A DNA stretch of 35,839 bases, from assembly GCA_022548915.1 (NCBI GenBank), contig JAKZES010000053.1, positions 1 to 35,839 of the forward strand, given 5' to 3'. Positions 1 through 7,943 of this stretch are shown here, in pieces (position 1 is the first letter of the stretch; each line of letters starts with the position of its first letter). The translations under genes were made by a program, and so were the position numbers. The notes beneath the pieces are model-generated. The model saw nothing but the letters and a program-made list of their open reading frames with translations, ran no database searches and had not been told where the DNA came from. Source of the stretch: Verrucomicrobiaceae bacterium E54 (lineage in GTDB: Bacteria > Verrucomicrobiota > Verrucomicrobiia > Verrucomicrobiales > Akkermansiaceae).

Positions 1-9
1 CCGCCACGC

Positions 10-1581
10 CTATTCCTCCTCGATCACGATGCGCGGAAACACCGGCTTGGGCTTGCCGGTGGCGTGGCCGTCGGGGATCAGGCCCCAGGCGAGGTCGTCG
101 AGCTTGAGCGACAGCAGGTTGTCCATCCTCAGCTGGTGGGCGAGGCGTGCGGCGGGCTCGGGAAGAACCGGGGAAAGCAGCACCGTGAGGTGGGCGAGGC
201 TCTCGACCATGTGGGCGAGCACCGTCTCCAGGCGCGCTTTCTTCGCCGCGTCCTTGGCCAGTTCCCACGGCTTGTTGCGCTCGGCGTAGCCGTTGCAGTG
301 GGTGACGTGGTCGTTGATCGCCTTGAGCGCGGCCGAGGGGTCGAAACGGTCCATGGCCTCCCGGTAGTCGGCGGTGGCCTTTGCCAGCGACTCGCGCAGC
401 GCGGTGTCCTGCGCCTCGGGTTCGTGAGTCGTGGTCACGACGCCGCCGCAGAAGCGCCCGGTCATGTTGAGCGCGCGGTTGCACAGGTTGCCGAGTTCGT
501 TCGCCAGCTCCTGGTTGTAGAGCATGACGAGGCGCTCCGGATCGAAATCCGAATCCTTGCCGGTGACGATGTCGCGGGCGAGGTAGTAGCGCACCGCGTC
601 CGGGCCGAAGCGGTCGGCGAGCTGGTCGGGATCGACCACGTTGCCGAGAGACTTCGACATCTTCTCGCCCCTGATGTTCCACCAGCCATGGACCAGCAAC
701 CGCGGGAGCTGCTCGTCGGGAAAGCCCATCGCGTGGAGCATGCAAAGCCAGTAGATCCCGTGGGCCGGGACCAGGATGTCCTTGCCGATGATGTGGAGAG
801 GCGTCGGCGAGCCATCGGCTGGCCACAGCTTGTCGAAATCTGGCAGGCCGGCATCGTCGGCCGCCAGGTAGCCGGCGAACGAGACGTAGTTGATCAAGGC
901 GTCGAACCAGACGTAGGTCACGAACTCGGGATCGAAGGGGATCTCGATGCCCCAGCGCAGGCGCTCCTTGGGGCGGGAAATGCACAGGTCCTGCTCGCCG
1001 GCACGGTCGACCGCCCCGAGGAGTTCGTTGCGCCGGAAGGCGGGGATGACACTGTCTTCCCTACTAGACACGTAGTTTTTGAGCCACGCGGCATGGGCGG
1101 AGAGGCGGAAGTACCAGTTCTCCTCCTCGATCTCGACCACCTCGCCCCATTCCGGGCCGAAGGAGCCGTCCTCGTTGCGGTCGCGGTCGGTGAGGAACTG
1201 CTCCTGGCGCACCGAGTAGTGCCCCTTGTAGCCCTTCTTGTAGAGTTCGCCCTTCTCCCTGAGGGAGGTGAGGATCTGCTGGACGCAGGCCTTGTGGCGG
1301 TCGTCGGTGGTTTCGGCCCAGCCGTCGTAGTCGACGCCGGTCTTCTTCCACAGGTTGAGGAAGAGCTTGGTCTTCTTGGCGGCGAAGGTCGCGGGATGAA
1401 TGCCCTCGGCTTCCGCGGTCTGCTGGACCTTCTGGCCGTGCTGGTCGACCCCGGTCAGGAAATAGCACTCGTCGCCGCGCAGCCGGATGTAGCGGGCGAG
1501 GACGTCGGCGAAGATCTTCTCGTAGGCGTGGCCGATGTGCGGCGCGCCGTTGGTGTAGTCGATGGCGGTGGTGAGGAGCAT
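10..1581 (-). CDS. metG: Methionyl-tRNA synthetase (class I)
   Basis: Charges initiator and elongator tRNA-Met with methionine in the cytoplasm. The 523-residue product has the class I signature HIGH at residues 15-18 and KMSKS at 307-311, with the Rossmann-fold catalytic domain around a connective-peptide domain, then an anticodon-binding helical domain. In the connective domain, the stretch near residues 121-160 (HYSVRQEQF onward) lacks the CxxC zinc knuckles of E. coli-type enzymes. The C-terminal EMAP-II-like dimerisation domain of longer MetRS forms is also absent, so this is the short form. It is the last gene of a minus-strand run behind the PpiD-like and TPR genes. No Shine-Dalgarno is visible; the start codon abuts a heptamer repeat array. 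Identification is firm. Confidence 0.96.
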   Translation of the reverse strand: MLLTTAIDYTNGAPHIGHAYEKIFADVLARYIRLRGDECYFLTGVDQHGQKVQQTAEAEGIHPATFAAKKTKLFLNLWKKTGVDYDGWAETTDDRHKACVQQILTSLREKGELYKKGYKGHYSVRQEQFLTDRDRNEDGSFGPEWGEVVEIEEENWYFRLSAHAAWLKNYVSSREDSVIPAFRRNELLGAVDRAGEQDLCISRPKERLRWGIEIPFDPEFVTYVWFDALINYVSFAGYLAADDAGLPDFDKLWPADGSPTPLHIIGKDILVPAHGIYWLCMLHAMGFPDEQLPRLLVHGWWNIRGEKMSKSLGNVVDPDQLADRFGPDAVRYYLARDIVTGKDSDFDPERLVMLYNQELANELGNLCNRALNMTGRFCGGVVTTTHEPEAQDTALRESLAKATADYREAMDRFDPSAALKAINDHVTHCNGYAERNKPWELAKDAAKKARLETVLAHMVESLAHLTVLLSPVLPEPAARLAHQLRMDNLLSLKLDDLAWGLIPDGHATGKPKPVFPRIVIEEE

Positions 1582-1644
1582 GGAGCGTAAAGCGTGGGGC
1601 GCGGAGCGATTGGAACTTGGACCTTCGGACTTGGAACTTCAGCC
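1581..1644. repeat. Two adjacent heptamer tandem arrays upstream of metG
   Basis: Read on the plus strand, positions 1581-1608 are four 7-nt units (TGGAGCG, TAAAGCG, TGGGGCG, CGGAGCG). After one spacer A at 1609, positions 1610-1644 are five units (TTGGAAC, TTGGACC, TTCGGAC, TTGGAAC, TTCAGCC). The array fills the gap between the TPR gene's stop codon and metG's start codon. A related TTGGACT-type array lies at 31641-31668. Confidence 0.7.
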
Positions 1645-1980
1645 ATCGGCTGAGCGGTCCACCTTGCCACCGAGCGAGAGGATGCGGGCGTTGCCCTTGG
1701 CGGCTTCGGCCTCGGGGATGTTGCCGTCGCGGACGTACATCTGCGAAAGCGAGGTCCAGGCGAGGAGGTCGTTGGGCCGGAGGGTGGTGGCCTGGAGTCC
1801 GCAACCGATCGCCTCCTTGACCTGATCGAGTTTCAGCAACGCCATCCCCAGCGCGTGCCAGCCGTCGAAGAATTCCGGATCGATCGCGACACAGCGGCGG
1901 TAGAGGGCGGCCGCTTCTTCGAGATCGCCGAGCGCAAGGCAGCCGTTGGCCTCGTCGAAAAGCTCGTCGCGCTCGGACAT
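1639..1980 (-). CDS. Small TPR (tetratricopeptide repeat) protein
   Basis: A 113-residue protein made almost entirely of tetratricopeptide-like helical pairs: segments such as LGDLEEAAALYRRCVAIDP and FDGWHALGMALLKLDQVKEA have the A-x2-Y/W, L-G and P spacing of TPR units (about three repeats). It has no signal peptide or membrane segment, so it is probably a cytoplasmic adaptor. The ATG at 1980 was chosen because it lies 4 nt after the TGA of the upstream foldase gene, which implies cotranscription and probably translational coupling. Partner and function cannot be told from sequence. Confidence 0.8.
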   Translation of the reverse strand: MSERDELFDEANGCLALGDLEEAAALYRRCVAIDPEFFDGWHALGMALLKLDQVKEAIGCGLQATTLRPNDLLAWTSLSQMYVRDGNIPEAEAAKGNARILSLGGKVDRSADG

Positions 1981-1984
1981 CGGT

Positions 1985-3637
1985 TCAGGGACGCGAGGGC
2001 AGGGTGACCTGGGCCTCGGCGGTGCGCTGGCGCAACCAGGCGTCGAAGGTGGCGGTTTCGGCGTTCTGGCTGATGTTCGCCGCGAACTGGTCGACCTGCT
2101 GGCCGCGGTTGTCGTCCTTGATGATCTGGCGGGCATCGACGTGGATGATCACCGCGCGATCGTCACTGATGAACGGCTCGGCGAACTCGCCGGGATTGGT
2201 GGTCGACGCGAGCTGGAAGATTTCCCGCGAGTTGAACTCGTTGTCGAGCGAATCGGTCATGCCCCAGGGGCCGAGCTTGCGCGGCTCGAGTTCGAGCGCC
2301 TTGGCCGCCTCCTCGAAGCTCTTGCCGCCCGCCATGGCTTCCTCGAGGGCCGCGGTCTTCGCCTCGACCTCGGCGGCGAGTGCCTCGCCGGCGTTTTCGG
2401 CGATGTAGTCCTCGCGGACCTCGTCGCGCGCTTCCTCGAAGGTTTTCTCCCGGGCTTCGTCGAGTTCGTCGAGGCGGACGACGATGAACTGTGCCTCTCC
2501 GACGGCGACGGCATTGGTGAAGGGAGCCAGCGGATCGGGGCCGGTGGTGAGCCCGAAAATCAGGTCGGCCAGCTGGGTGCCGGCGTAGGAGGAGCGGGTC
2601 CGAAGCTGGAGATCGGCGGGCAAGGTGCTGCGGGTGAGCCAGTCGGTGCTGATGATCTCCAGACCGTGGTTCTCGGTCGCCTTGTCGAAGGCTTCTCCTT
2701 CGGTGGAGTTCACCTCGTTGATAAAATCGTTGGCCAGATTCGCCACTTCGAGATCGACCTGCCGGCGCTTCTCCTTGCGTTCCTCCCGCGCGGCATCTTC
2801 GGCGGCCTGTTCCTCGTCGGTCTTCTCGGGTGCATCGGCCGGCTCCGGCTTCTCCTGGATCTCTTCCGGGTATTCCGGCGAGGCGAGGACGTAGCTGACC
2901 TTGACGCGCTGCTCGGTCTGGTAGGCTTCCTTGCGGGTTTCCCACCAGGCCTTCAGGTCCTCGTCGCTGGGATCCAGCTTTGCGCGGAACGGCTCCATTT
3001 CGATGGAGGCGACGCTGGCTTCCACCTTCTGGTCGCGGACAACGGTCATCGCCTCGGCCAGATGGCGACTGCCCTCGAGTCCACCGCCGATCAGGGTGCG
3101 GAGCTGCTCGGTGGCGATGATGTCGCGGACCAGTTCGCGGAAGTCGCGCTCGACCATGCCGTAGGAACCGAGGCGCTTCTGGATGAAGGTATTGTAGCTG
3201 GCCTGATCGAACTCTCCAGGGGTGCCGGGAGGGGAGCCGAGGGGTGGCTGGGCCTGGAAGATCCGGAGGCCGCGAACAAACTCATCCACCTCCTCATCGG
3301 ATGGCTGGATGCCGAAATCCTCGCGGGCCTGCTGGATCAGCATGCGGCCGGTGAAGAACTGCAGCTCCTGGTTATCGGCCTCGGTGGCGTCGCCGCGAAG
3401 GGTGTTGATGAAACCGAACAGGCGGTAATCGGGGATGCGCTGGATCAGCTCGTAGGGTGCCGCGCCCAGCTTCTGCACTTCCGAGACCGAGTAGGCGCGA
3501 CCGTCGATGGTGACGGCGGTTCCGCCGGTGCCGGAGCGGGTGAAGAAGCCGCTGGTATCCATAAAGATGAAGCCCAGCAGGAGGAGGACGATGACGATGA
3601 AGATCAGTCCGGTGTATCGGCGGATGTTTTCGATCAT
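1985..3637 (-). CDS. Membrane-anchored PpiD/SurA-like peptidyl-prolyl isomerase
   Basis: Predicted periplasmic folding factor held in the inner membrane. The 550-residue protein starts MIENIRRYTGLIFIVIVLLL, a short cytoplasmic end followed by one transmembrane helix (about residues 10-27), the PpiD arrangement. Then come a SurA_N-like helical region, a long charged Glu/Lys/Ala-rich central stretch that looks coiled-coil, and a weak parvulin-like C-terminal part (from about residue 440, with the LGPWGMTD region). It is first in a minus-strand run with the TPR gene and metG. The frame stays open to 3898, but the upstream residues are low-quality and would bury the membrane anchor, so ATG 3637 is preferred. 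Parvulin catalytic residues are not confidently visible, so it may be chaperone only. Confidence 0.78.
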   Translation of the reverse strand: MIENIRRYTGLIFIVIVLLLLGFIFMDTSGFFTRSGTGGTAVTIDGRAYSVSEVQKLGAAPYELIQRIPDYRLFGFINTLRGDATEADNQELQFFTGRMLIQQAREDFGIQPSDEEVDEFVRGLRIFQAQPPLGSPPGTPGEFDQASYNTFIQKRLGSYGMVERDFRELVRDIIATEQLRTLIGGGLEGSRHLAEAMTVVRDQKVEASVASIEMEPFRAKLDPSDEDLKAWWETRKEAYQTEQRVKVSYVLASPEYPEEIQEKPEPADAPEKTDEEQAAEDAAREERKEKRRQVDLEVANLANDFINEVNSTEGEAFDKATENHGLEIISTDWLTRSTLPADLQLRTRSSYAGTQLADLIFGLTTGPDPLAPFTNAVAVGEAQFIVVRLDELDEAREKTFEEARDEVREDYIAENAGEALAAEVEAKTAALEEAMAGGKSFEEAAKALELEPRKLGPWGMTDSLDNEFNSREIFQLASTTNPGEFAEPFISDDRAVIIHVDARQIIKDDNRGQQVDQFAANISQNAETATFDAWLRQRTAEAQVTLPSRP

Positions 3638-3874
3638 GGAAGAGGTGCCGCGCTTCGGCGGGGCGGAAGTAAAGGGAGCGCCCGGAGAGGCTTCAATCCT
3701 TATTCGCAGGGGATTTTCAACCGACGTCCCGGGACACGCGCCCGAAAGGCTCGGTGAGTGATCCCGGGCACCGCGACGCCCCGGCTTTGACGAATCGCCT
3801 GGAAGCGGATTGTCGAAGGGAGCCGTGCATCCGGCGGGAGGCGGGCCGTGGTTTTCCGGGATCGCGATGGCCCG

Positions 3875-3913
3875 AAAAAAGTTGCCGCCGGGGAGCACCC
3901 ACTCCCCGACGGC
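3875..3913 (-). terminator. Intrinsic-terminator-like hairpin with T-run, minus strand
   Basis: The arms GCCG-c-CGGGGAG (3884-3895) and CTCCCCG-a-CGGC (3902-3913) form an 11-bp stem with one mismatch and a 6-nt loop. On the minus strand the stem is followed by AAC and six T (plus-strand A 3875-3880), the shape of a Rho-independent terminator. It lies about 240 nt upstream of the foldase start, with no minus-strand gene feeding into it, so it would end a leader transcript, a small RNA or antisense transcription. Confidence 0.55.
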
Positions 3914-3978
3914 TGGAGAGTTGCCAAGTTCGCGTTCCGGGGGGATGACGGAACCGACAACTACTGTTCACCCTTACA

Positions 3979-4006
3979 TGAAAACTGCACTAACGCGCGG
4001 TTTTCA
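3979..4006. repeat. Inverted repeat (hairpin) in divergent region
   Basis: TGAAAACTGC (3979-3988) pairs with GCGGTTTTCA (3997-4006) over 10 positions with one G-U in RNA, leaving an 8-nt loop. No T-run follows on either strand, so it is better read as a regulatory structure or operator than as a terminator. Confidence 0.4.
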
Positions 4007-4114
4007 GAGGGTTGAGACCCGGAGAAGGGGAGAGTGTTCAATCATTCTGAAAAAAAGAACCGCTGTCGTCATCCCGGGCTTGCCCGATCGGGGCGGAAGA
4101 CATGGTTTGGCGGG

Positions 4115-5452
4115 GTGACGGGAGCGGAAATCCGAGAAGCACTGGAGCAGGCGGGCGTGCGCCCGAATCGGCAGCTCGGGCAGAATTTTCTCTGCGACCC
4201 CGGCGTGGCGCGCTGGATCACCGACCAGCTCGAACCCCGGCCGGAAGACACGGTGGTCGAGGTGGGACCGGGGACCGGGGCGCTGACGAGCGAGCTCATC
4301 GGGCGGGTGAAGCGCCTCGTGCTGATCGAATTCGATTCCCGCCTGGCGGCCTGGCTGAAGGAGAGGTTCGCCGACCGCGACGAGGTCGAGGTCCATCACG
4401 CCGATGGGGCACGGTTCGACCCGCGGGTTCTGTGGAAGCACCGGCCGGTCAAGTTTCTCGGCAATCTGCCCTACTCGGCGGGCGGGGCGATCCTGAAGAA
4501 CTTCCTGTCCGCGCCCTGCCCCTTTTCGCAAGCCGTGATCATGCTCCAAAAGGAGGTGATCGATCGCATCGGCGCCGGACCCCGGACCAAGGACTACGGG
4601 GTGCTGACGCTGCGCATGCGCAGCCAGTGGGACGTCCGCCCCCTGAAGGTGATCCCGCCGGAAGCCTTCCATCCCCGTCCCTCGATCGACTCGACGGTGG
4701 CGGTGCTGACGCCGCTGGGGGACCGTTTTCCCGTCTTCGATCGCCGGCGTTTTGACGAGCTGATCCGCCGGGGGTTCTCCCAGCGGCGCAAGCAACTGCG
4801 CAAGCAGATGCCGGAGGATCCGGGCTGGGACGCAGTGGCGGAGCGGCTCGGCATTTCCGCGACCGCCCGGGCGGAGGAGCTGGATCTCGACGACTGGGTG
4901 GCGGTGACACGGGAATACGATCCGCACCCGCTCAAGGAGATCGCCCAGCGGGACGACGAGCTTTTGGACGTCGTCGATGAGCAGGATCAGGTGGTCGGCC
5001 AGGCCACCCGGGCCGAGGTCCATGCCAAGAAGCTCCTGCACCGGGCGGTGCATGTCTTCGCGGTGAACCGGCGCGGCGAGTTGCTGCTTCAGCAGCGCTC
5101 GCGCCTGAAGGATGTTCACCCGGGAGTGTGGGACTCCAGCGTCGCCGGGCACCTTGACGCGGGGGAGGACTATCCCGCGGCGGCCGAGCGCGAAATGGCG
5201 GAGGAGATGGGCATTCGCGATGCCGAGCCGGAGGAAATCGGGCGGATCCCGCCGTGCGCGGCGACCGGCTGGGAACACGTCTGCCTGTATCTGGTGCGAT
5301 GGGACGGCAGACCCGAGTTTCCCTGCTCCGAGATCGAGTCGGTCCTGTGGCTGCCGCCGGATGAAATCGACGCCTGGATCGAGGTGAGCCCGCAGGACTT
5401 TGCGAGCGGATTTCTGGAGTGCTGGAAGCTGGCGCGGGGACGAAGATCCTGA
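4115..5452 (+). CDS. rsmA: 16S rRNA dimethyladenosine transferase (KsgA/RsmA) fused to Nudix hydrolase
   Basis: Two domains in one 445-residue reading frame. Residues 1-265 are RsmA, which dimethylates two adjacent adenines near the 3' end of 16S rRNA during 30S maturation. Visible motifs are PNRQLGQNFL (17-26), the SAM-binding EVGPGTG (49-55), the catalytic NLPY (117-120) and the substrate-side PPEAFHPRPSIDS (181-193). Residues about 280-445 are a Nudix hydrolase of the YfcD/IDI-like type with an exact Nudix box at 345-367 (G-x5-E-x7-RE-x2-EE-x-G-I). No stop, Met or frameshift separates them. The GTG at 4115 is preferred; an in-frame ATG at 4034 would add 27 residues encoded by a GC-rich intergenic element. 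Each domain is certain; the Nudix substrate is unknown. Confidence 0.9.
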   Translation: MTGAEIREALEQAGVRPNRQLGQNFLCDPGVARWITDQLEPRPEDTVVEVGPGTGALTSELIGRVKRLVLIEFDSRLAAWLKERFADRDEVEVHHADGARFDPRVLWKHRPVKFLGNLPYSAGGAILKNFLSAPCPFSQAVIMLQKEVIDRIGAGPRTKDYGVLTLRMRSQWDVRPLKVIPPEAFHPRPSIDSTVAVLTPLGDRFPVFDRRRFDELIRRGFSQRRKQLRKQMPEDPGWDAVAERLGISATARAEELDLDDWVAVTREYDPHPLKEIAQRDDELLDVVDEQDQVVGQATRAEVHAKKLLHRAVHVFAVNRRGELLLQQRSRLKDVHPGVWDSSVAGHLDAGEDYPAAAEREMAEEMGIRDAEPEEIGRIPPCAATGWEHVCLYLVRWDGRPEFPCSEIESVLWLPPDEIDAWIEVSPQDFASGFLECWKLARGRRS

Positions 5453-5489
5453 AATTATTAAAGGTTTCCGAAAACTTTTTAATTATTTC
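5451..5489 (+). terminator. AT-rich imperfect hairpin after rsmA-Nudix
   Basis: Directly at the stop codon, AAATTATTAAAGGTTT and AAAACTTTTTAATTATTT can pair over about 15 bp with one mismatch and one bulge, followed by T-rich sequence. In an otherwise GC-rich genome this AT-rich hairpin is conspicuous and probably ends the rsmA transcript, though the low GC of the stem makes it a weak terminator. Confidence 0.4.
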
Positions 5490-5517
5490 TTGTCCGGAAA
5501 ACCGTATCAAGTAAGCT
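5490..5517 (+). promoter_or_regulatory. Possible sigma-70-type promoter for the pseudopilin/Exb run
   Basis: TTGTCC (5490-5495), a 16-bp spacer and TAAGCT (5512-5517) lie about 40 nt upstream of the pseudopilin start in a locally AT-rich segment. The match to consensus is modest. Confidence 0.3.
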
Positions 5518-5556
5518 GGAGGTCGCTTCCCTAAGCACCTGTTCCAAAAACCAGCC

Positions 5557-6000
5557 ATGAAAAATGCCACCCGGGACGCGGGACTGGTCGGATCGACCAT
5601 GAACCCGTCGCCACGTTTTCGGGGATTGCCGGGACTCACCCTGATCGAACTCGCGATCGTGATTCTCGCGTTGATGCTCTTTGCGACGATCCTTCTGGTC
5701 GGTGCCCGCGCGTGGAAACGTGGCAGCGACCGAACCATCTGCATCACCAACATCGCGAGCGTGCAGAAGGCGGTGCGCGGCTATGCGAACATGTCCGGCC
5801 TGAATCCCGGAGACAGCGTGCCCAATCTTGAAATGAAGGTGATCGGTCCCGACCGCTTCTTCGAAGCCCTGCCGGCCTGTCCGACGCAGGGGGTCTATAC
5901 CTTGGGCGGCAACCAGATCCCGCCGCTCGGCGATCTGTATCTCGATTGTTCCCTGGCGACTTCGCACTCCCACCTGCCGGAGCGCATCGCCGATTGGTAG
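5557..6000 (+). CDS. Type IV pilin / type II pseudopilin-like protein
   Basis: A 147-residue protein with the prepilin signature: a short leader ending ...RGLPG, predicted cleavage after Gly26, then LTLIELAIVILALMLFATIL as the hydrophobic N-terminal helix with the conserved Glu at position 5 of the mature protein. The mature part has the small-pseudopilin pattern seen in Verrucomicrobia: a Cys soon after the helix (TICITN), an alanine/tyrosine helix, and a later ACPTQGVYTLGG segment. An alternative start at 5599 (MNPSPRFRG) gives a more usual 12-residue leader; neither start has a Shine-Dalgarno. No assembly ATPase or prepilin peptidase is nearby, so it is an orphan whose partners must be elsewhere. 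Confidence 0.75.
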   Translation: MKNATRDAGLVGSTMNPSPRFRGLPGLTLIELAIVILALMLFATILLVGARAWKRGSDRTICITNIASVQKAVRGYANMSGLNPGDSVPNLEMKVIGPDRFFEALPACPTQGVYTLGGNQIPPLGDLYLDCSLATSHSHLPERIADW

Positions 6001-6047
6001 GTGCCGGACGCCGGCGGATTTCCCGGATTGCAGGAGGGCCGGTCTCG

Positions 6048-7217
6048 GTGAATGTTCGGAGCGTGTCCGCCACGCTGACCGCCCAACGAAACAGCGACGT
6101 CCGCCTCTGGCTGATGGCGATGCTGGCGTCGGTGGGCATCAATGGCGGGATCATCCTCGTCCTGGCGGTTCTGGCGGTGCGTTCGCTGATCTTTGCGCCG
6201 CCGGTCGATCCCTCGTCCGCGAGCGCTCCCAAGGACCGGGTGATGACCATCCAGCCGGTGACGCGGGCCGAGGAGACGCCCGCCCCCGCAAAGGAGCGTC
6301 TCGGATTCGCCCGGACCTCGGAGGATCAGCCTGCCGGCATCCCGGAAGATCCGGATTTCATCGGCGAGCGCGACACCCTGGGGACCAGCGAGACCGCCCC
6401 CGATCCCGATGCTCCGGATCGACCGAGTCAGGATGGGATCGCGCCGCGGGTCGAAGGCGAGATGGAGACCACGGAAAGCGATTACCAGGACGGGCGACTC
6501 GACATCGTCGATCCGGCAGGAGTGCCGGCCGAACCCACCGTGGCGGCACCACCCACCCCGCCATCCGAAGCGGAAGAGGCGGCCGAAACCGCCGAAGCGA
6601 GCGAGTCGACGTCGCCGCCGCCCCTCGACGCGCCGGAGGAAGGCGATCCGGGTGGCCGTCGCGAGACCCTCGCCGAGAGTCCCTTTCCGGTCGATCGCCC
6701 GGTGCCGCCAGAGATGGCGGAGGAGGAGCCGAAGAGCGTCCCCGAGAATGAAGAGCCCGCCGAGGAGGCGCAGGAACAGGTTGAGGAGAGTCCGAAGGAA
6801 AAGCCGCCTGCCGTCCGCACCGAGGCCGGATCGGAGCCCGGCTTCCGTGGTTTCCAGCGAAAGACCGAACTCAAGGGGTCGATCTCGCGCCAGGGACGGT
6901 CGGCGCTCGATGTGAAGGCCGGTCCGCTCGGTGCGTATCATGCGGCGCTCAGTCGGGCGATCGAGCGCGAGTGGCAGCGGCAGGTGGTCCGCAACCGGGA
7001 TTTCATCACGCCCGGCGTGCTGAGGATCCGGGTCGTGCTCGACGAGAACGGGCGGGTGCGCTCGGTCGGAACGGTTGAGGAAGTCGGCGTCGGCACGATC
7101 CAGAAGGGCTTCACCCACATGGCGATCCGCGATGCCGACCTCCCGGAGATGCCGGCCGCGGTGAAGCGCGAACTCGATGGCGAACCGCTGGAACTGCTTT
7201 ACAACTTCATCTTCTGA
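6048..7217 (+). CDS. TonB-like energy-transducer protein
   Basis: A 389-residue protein with one N-terminal membrane helix (about residues 21-49), a long Pro/Glu/Ala-rich low-complexity linker (about 50-290) and a compact C-terminal domain from about 300 (GPLGAYHAALSRAIEREWQR onward). That domain has the arrangement of a TonB/TolA C-terminal domain: a helix, then strands VLRIRVVLDENGRVRSVG. It would span the periplasm and carry force from the ExbB/ExbD motor to outer-membrane partners. GTG 6048 was chosen because AGGAGG lies at 6032-6037, ten bases upstream; the frame is open further 5' but inside the pseudopilin gene. It is followed 27 nt later by exbB. The domain assignment rests on architecture and context rather than strong identity. 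Confidence 0.75.
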   Translation: MNVRSVSATLTAQRNSDVRLWLMAMLASVGINGGIILVLAVLAVRSLIFAPPVDPSSASAPKDRVMTIQPVTRAEETPAPAKERLGFARTSEDQPAGIPEDPDFIGERDTLGTSETAPDPDAPDRPSQDGIAPRVEGEMETTESDYQDGRLDIVDPAGVPAEPTVAAPPTPPSEAEEAAETAEASESTSPPPLDAPEEGDPGGRRETLAESPFPVDRPVPPEMAEEEPKSVPENEEPAEEAQEQVEESPKEKPPAVRTEAGSEPGFRGFQRKTELKGSISRQGRSALDVKAGPLGAYHAALSRAIEREWQRQVVRNRDFITPGVLRIRVVLDENGRVRSVGTVEEVGVGTIQKGFTHMAIRDADLPEMPAAVKRELDGEPLELLYNFIF

Positions 7218-7244
7218 GGTCGAGCTTCGGCCCGCATCCGACGC

Positions 7245-7943
7245 ATGAATTCCCCCGTTACTTCCATTCTCGCCGCCGCCTCGCCGGGCCTCATCGAGCA
7301 GATCGGCCTGTTCTTCCGCGAGGGCGGTGTGTTCATGGGCATGCTGGGGGCGACCTCGGTGGTCGCCGTCGCCGCCATCCTGTTCAAGTTCCTCACGCTT
7401 TCGCGGGGTCGGATCCTGCCGGCGGACCTGGCGCGGGATGTGGAGTCCTTCGAGTCGCTCATCCGCAACAAGCAGGTCGCTCCCGTGCTCGAGAGGTTCG
7501 AGGAGGGGGAAAGCACGCTGGCCCGCCTGTGTGCCGAGACCGTCCGCCAGCGCGGCAAACCGCAGTCGGAGATCGCCGAGCCGGTGCAGGCCCTGGCCCG
7601 TGCCGAAATCGTCCGGCTGCACTCGGGCATGACGGCCATCGACGTCGTCATCAGCGTCGCTCCGCTGCTCGGGCTGCTGGGCACCGCCTCGGGGTTGGTC
7701 GTGGTTTTCTCGGGACTCGAGTCGGATGCCGACTGGTTGATGATCACCGCCGGCATCGGCCGCGCGCTGAAGACGACCATCGTCGGCATGGCCATCGCGG
7801 TGCCCGCGATCATCGCGCAGGGCTTCTTCCAGCGGAAAATCGAGACCTATGCCGCGCGACTGGAAGTGCTGCTGACCTCCCTGGCGCACCTTTGCGAACG
7901 GTCGCCGCGGCTCGGTGAGGTGGAACCCGCCAAGACCGACTGA
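7245..7943 (+). CDS. MotA/TolQ/ExbB proton-channel protein (module 1)
   Basis: A 232-residue inner-membrane protein of the MotA/TolQ/ExbB family, which forms the proton-conducting stator around ExbD. It has a first membrane helix at about residues 28-50 (GGVFMGMLGATSVVAVAAIL), a cytoplasmic helical loop, and two C-terminal helices including the family hallmark VAPLLGLLGTASGLVVVF and the TTIVGMAIAVPAI helix. It follows the TonB-like gene and its TGA shares a base with the ATG of exbD (TGATG), indicating translational coupling. No substrate receptor lies in the window, so it cannot be assigned to iron, sugar or Tol-Pal duty. Confidence 0.9.
   Translation: MNSPVTSILAAASPGLIEQIGLFFREGGVFMGMLGATSVVAVAAILFKFLTLSRGRILPADLARDVESFESLIRNKQVAPVLERFEEGESTLARLCAETVRQRGKPQSEIAEPVQALARAEIVRLHSGMTAIDVVISVAPLLGLLGTASGLVVVFSGLESDADWLMITAGIGRALKTTIVGMAIAVPAIIAQGFFQRKIETYAARLEVLLTSLAHLCERSPRLGEVEPAKTD

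Larger units (their letters stand above)
3638..4114. other. Gene-free structured divergent region
   Basis: This 477-bp gap separates the minus-strand foldase gene from the plus-strand rsmA-Nudix gene and must hold promoters in both directions. No convincing ORF is present. It has a very strong hairpin at 3884-3913, a second inverted repeat at 3979-4006, and a GTCATCCCGGG-type GC-rich element around 4067-4090 containing the palindrome CCCGATCGGG. No -35/-10 pair with good match and spacing was found on either strand. Confidence 0.6.

Noticed and set aside
64-1590. Long open frame on the plus strand opposite metG
   Set aside because: Its valine/glycine/leucine-rich translation is the usual mirror of a GC-rich gene; metG on the other strand has full class I synthetase motifs.
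1946-3757. 603-codon open frame opposite the foldase gene
   Set aside because: Antisense shadow; low-complexity G/L/D-rich product with no domain, while the minus strand encodes a coherent membrane-anchored foldase.
4034-4114. Upstream ATG start for rsmA
   Set aside because: The 27 extra residues (NHSEKKNRCRHPGLARSGRK...) are the translation of a GC-rich intergenic element, not conserved RsmA sequence.
5895-7889. 664-codon minus-strand frame across the TonB-like and exbB genes
   Set aside because: Arg/Gly/His-rich shadow of high-GC genes; the plus-strand genes have membrane helices and family motifs.
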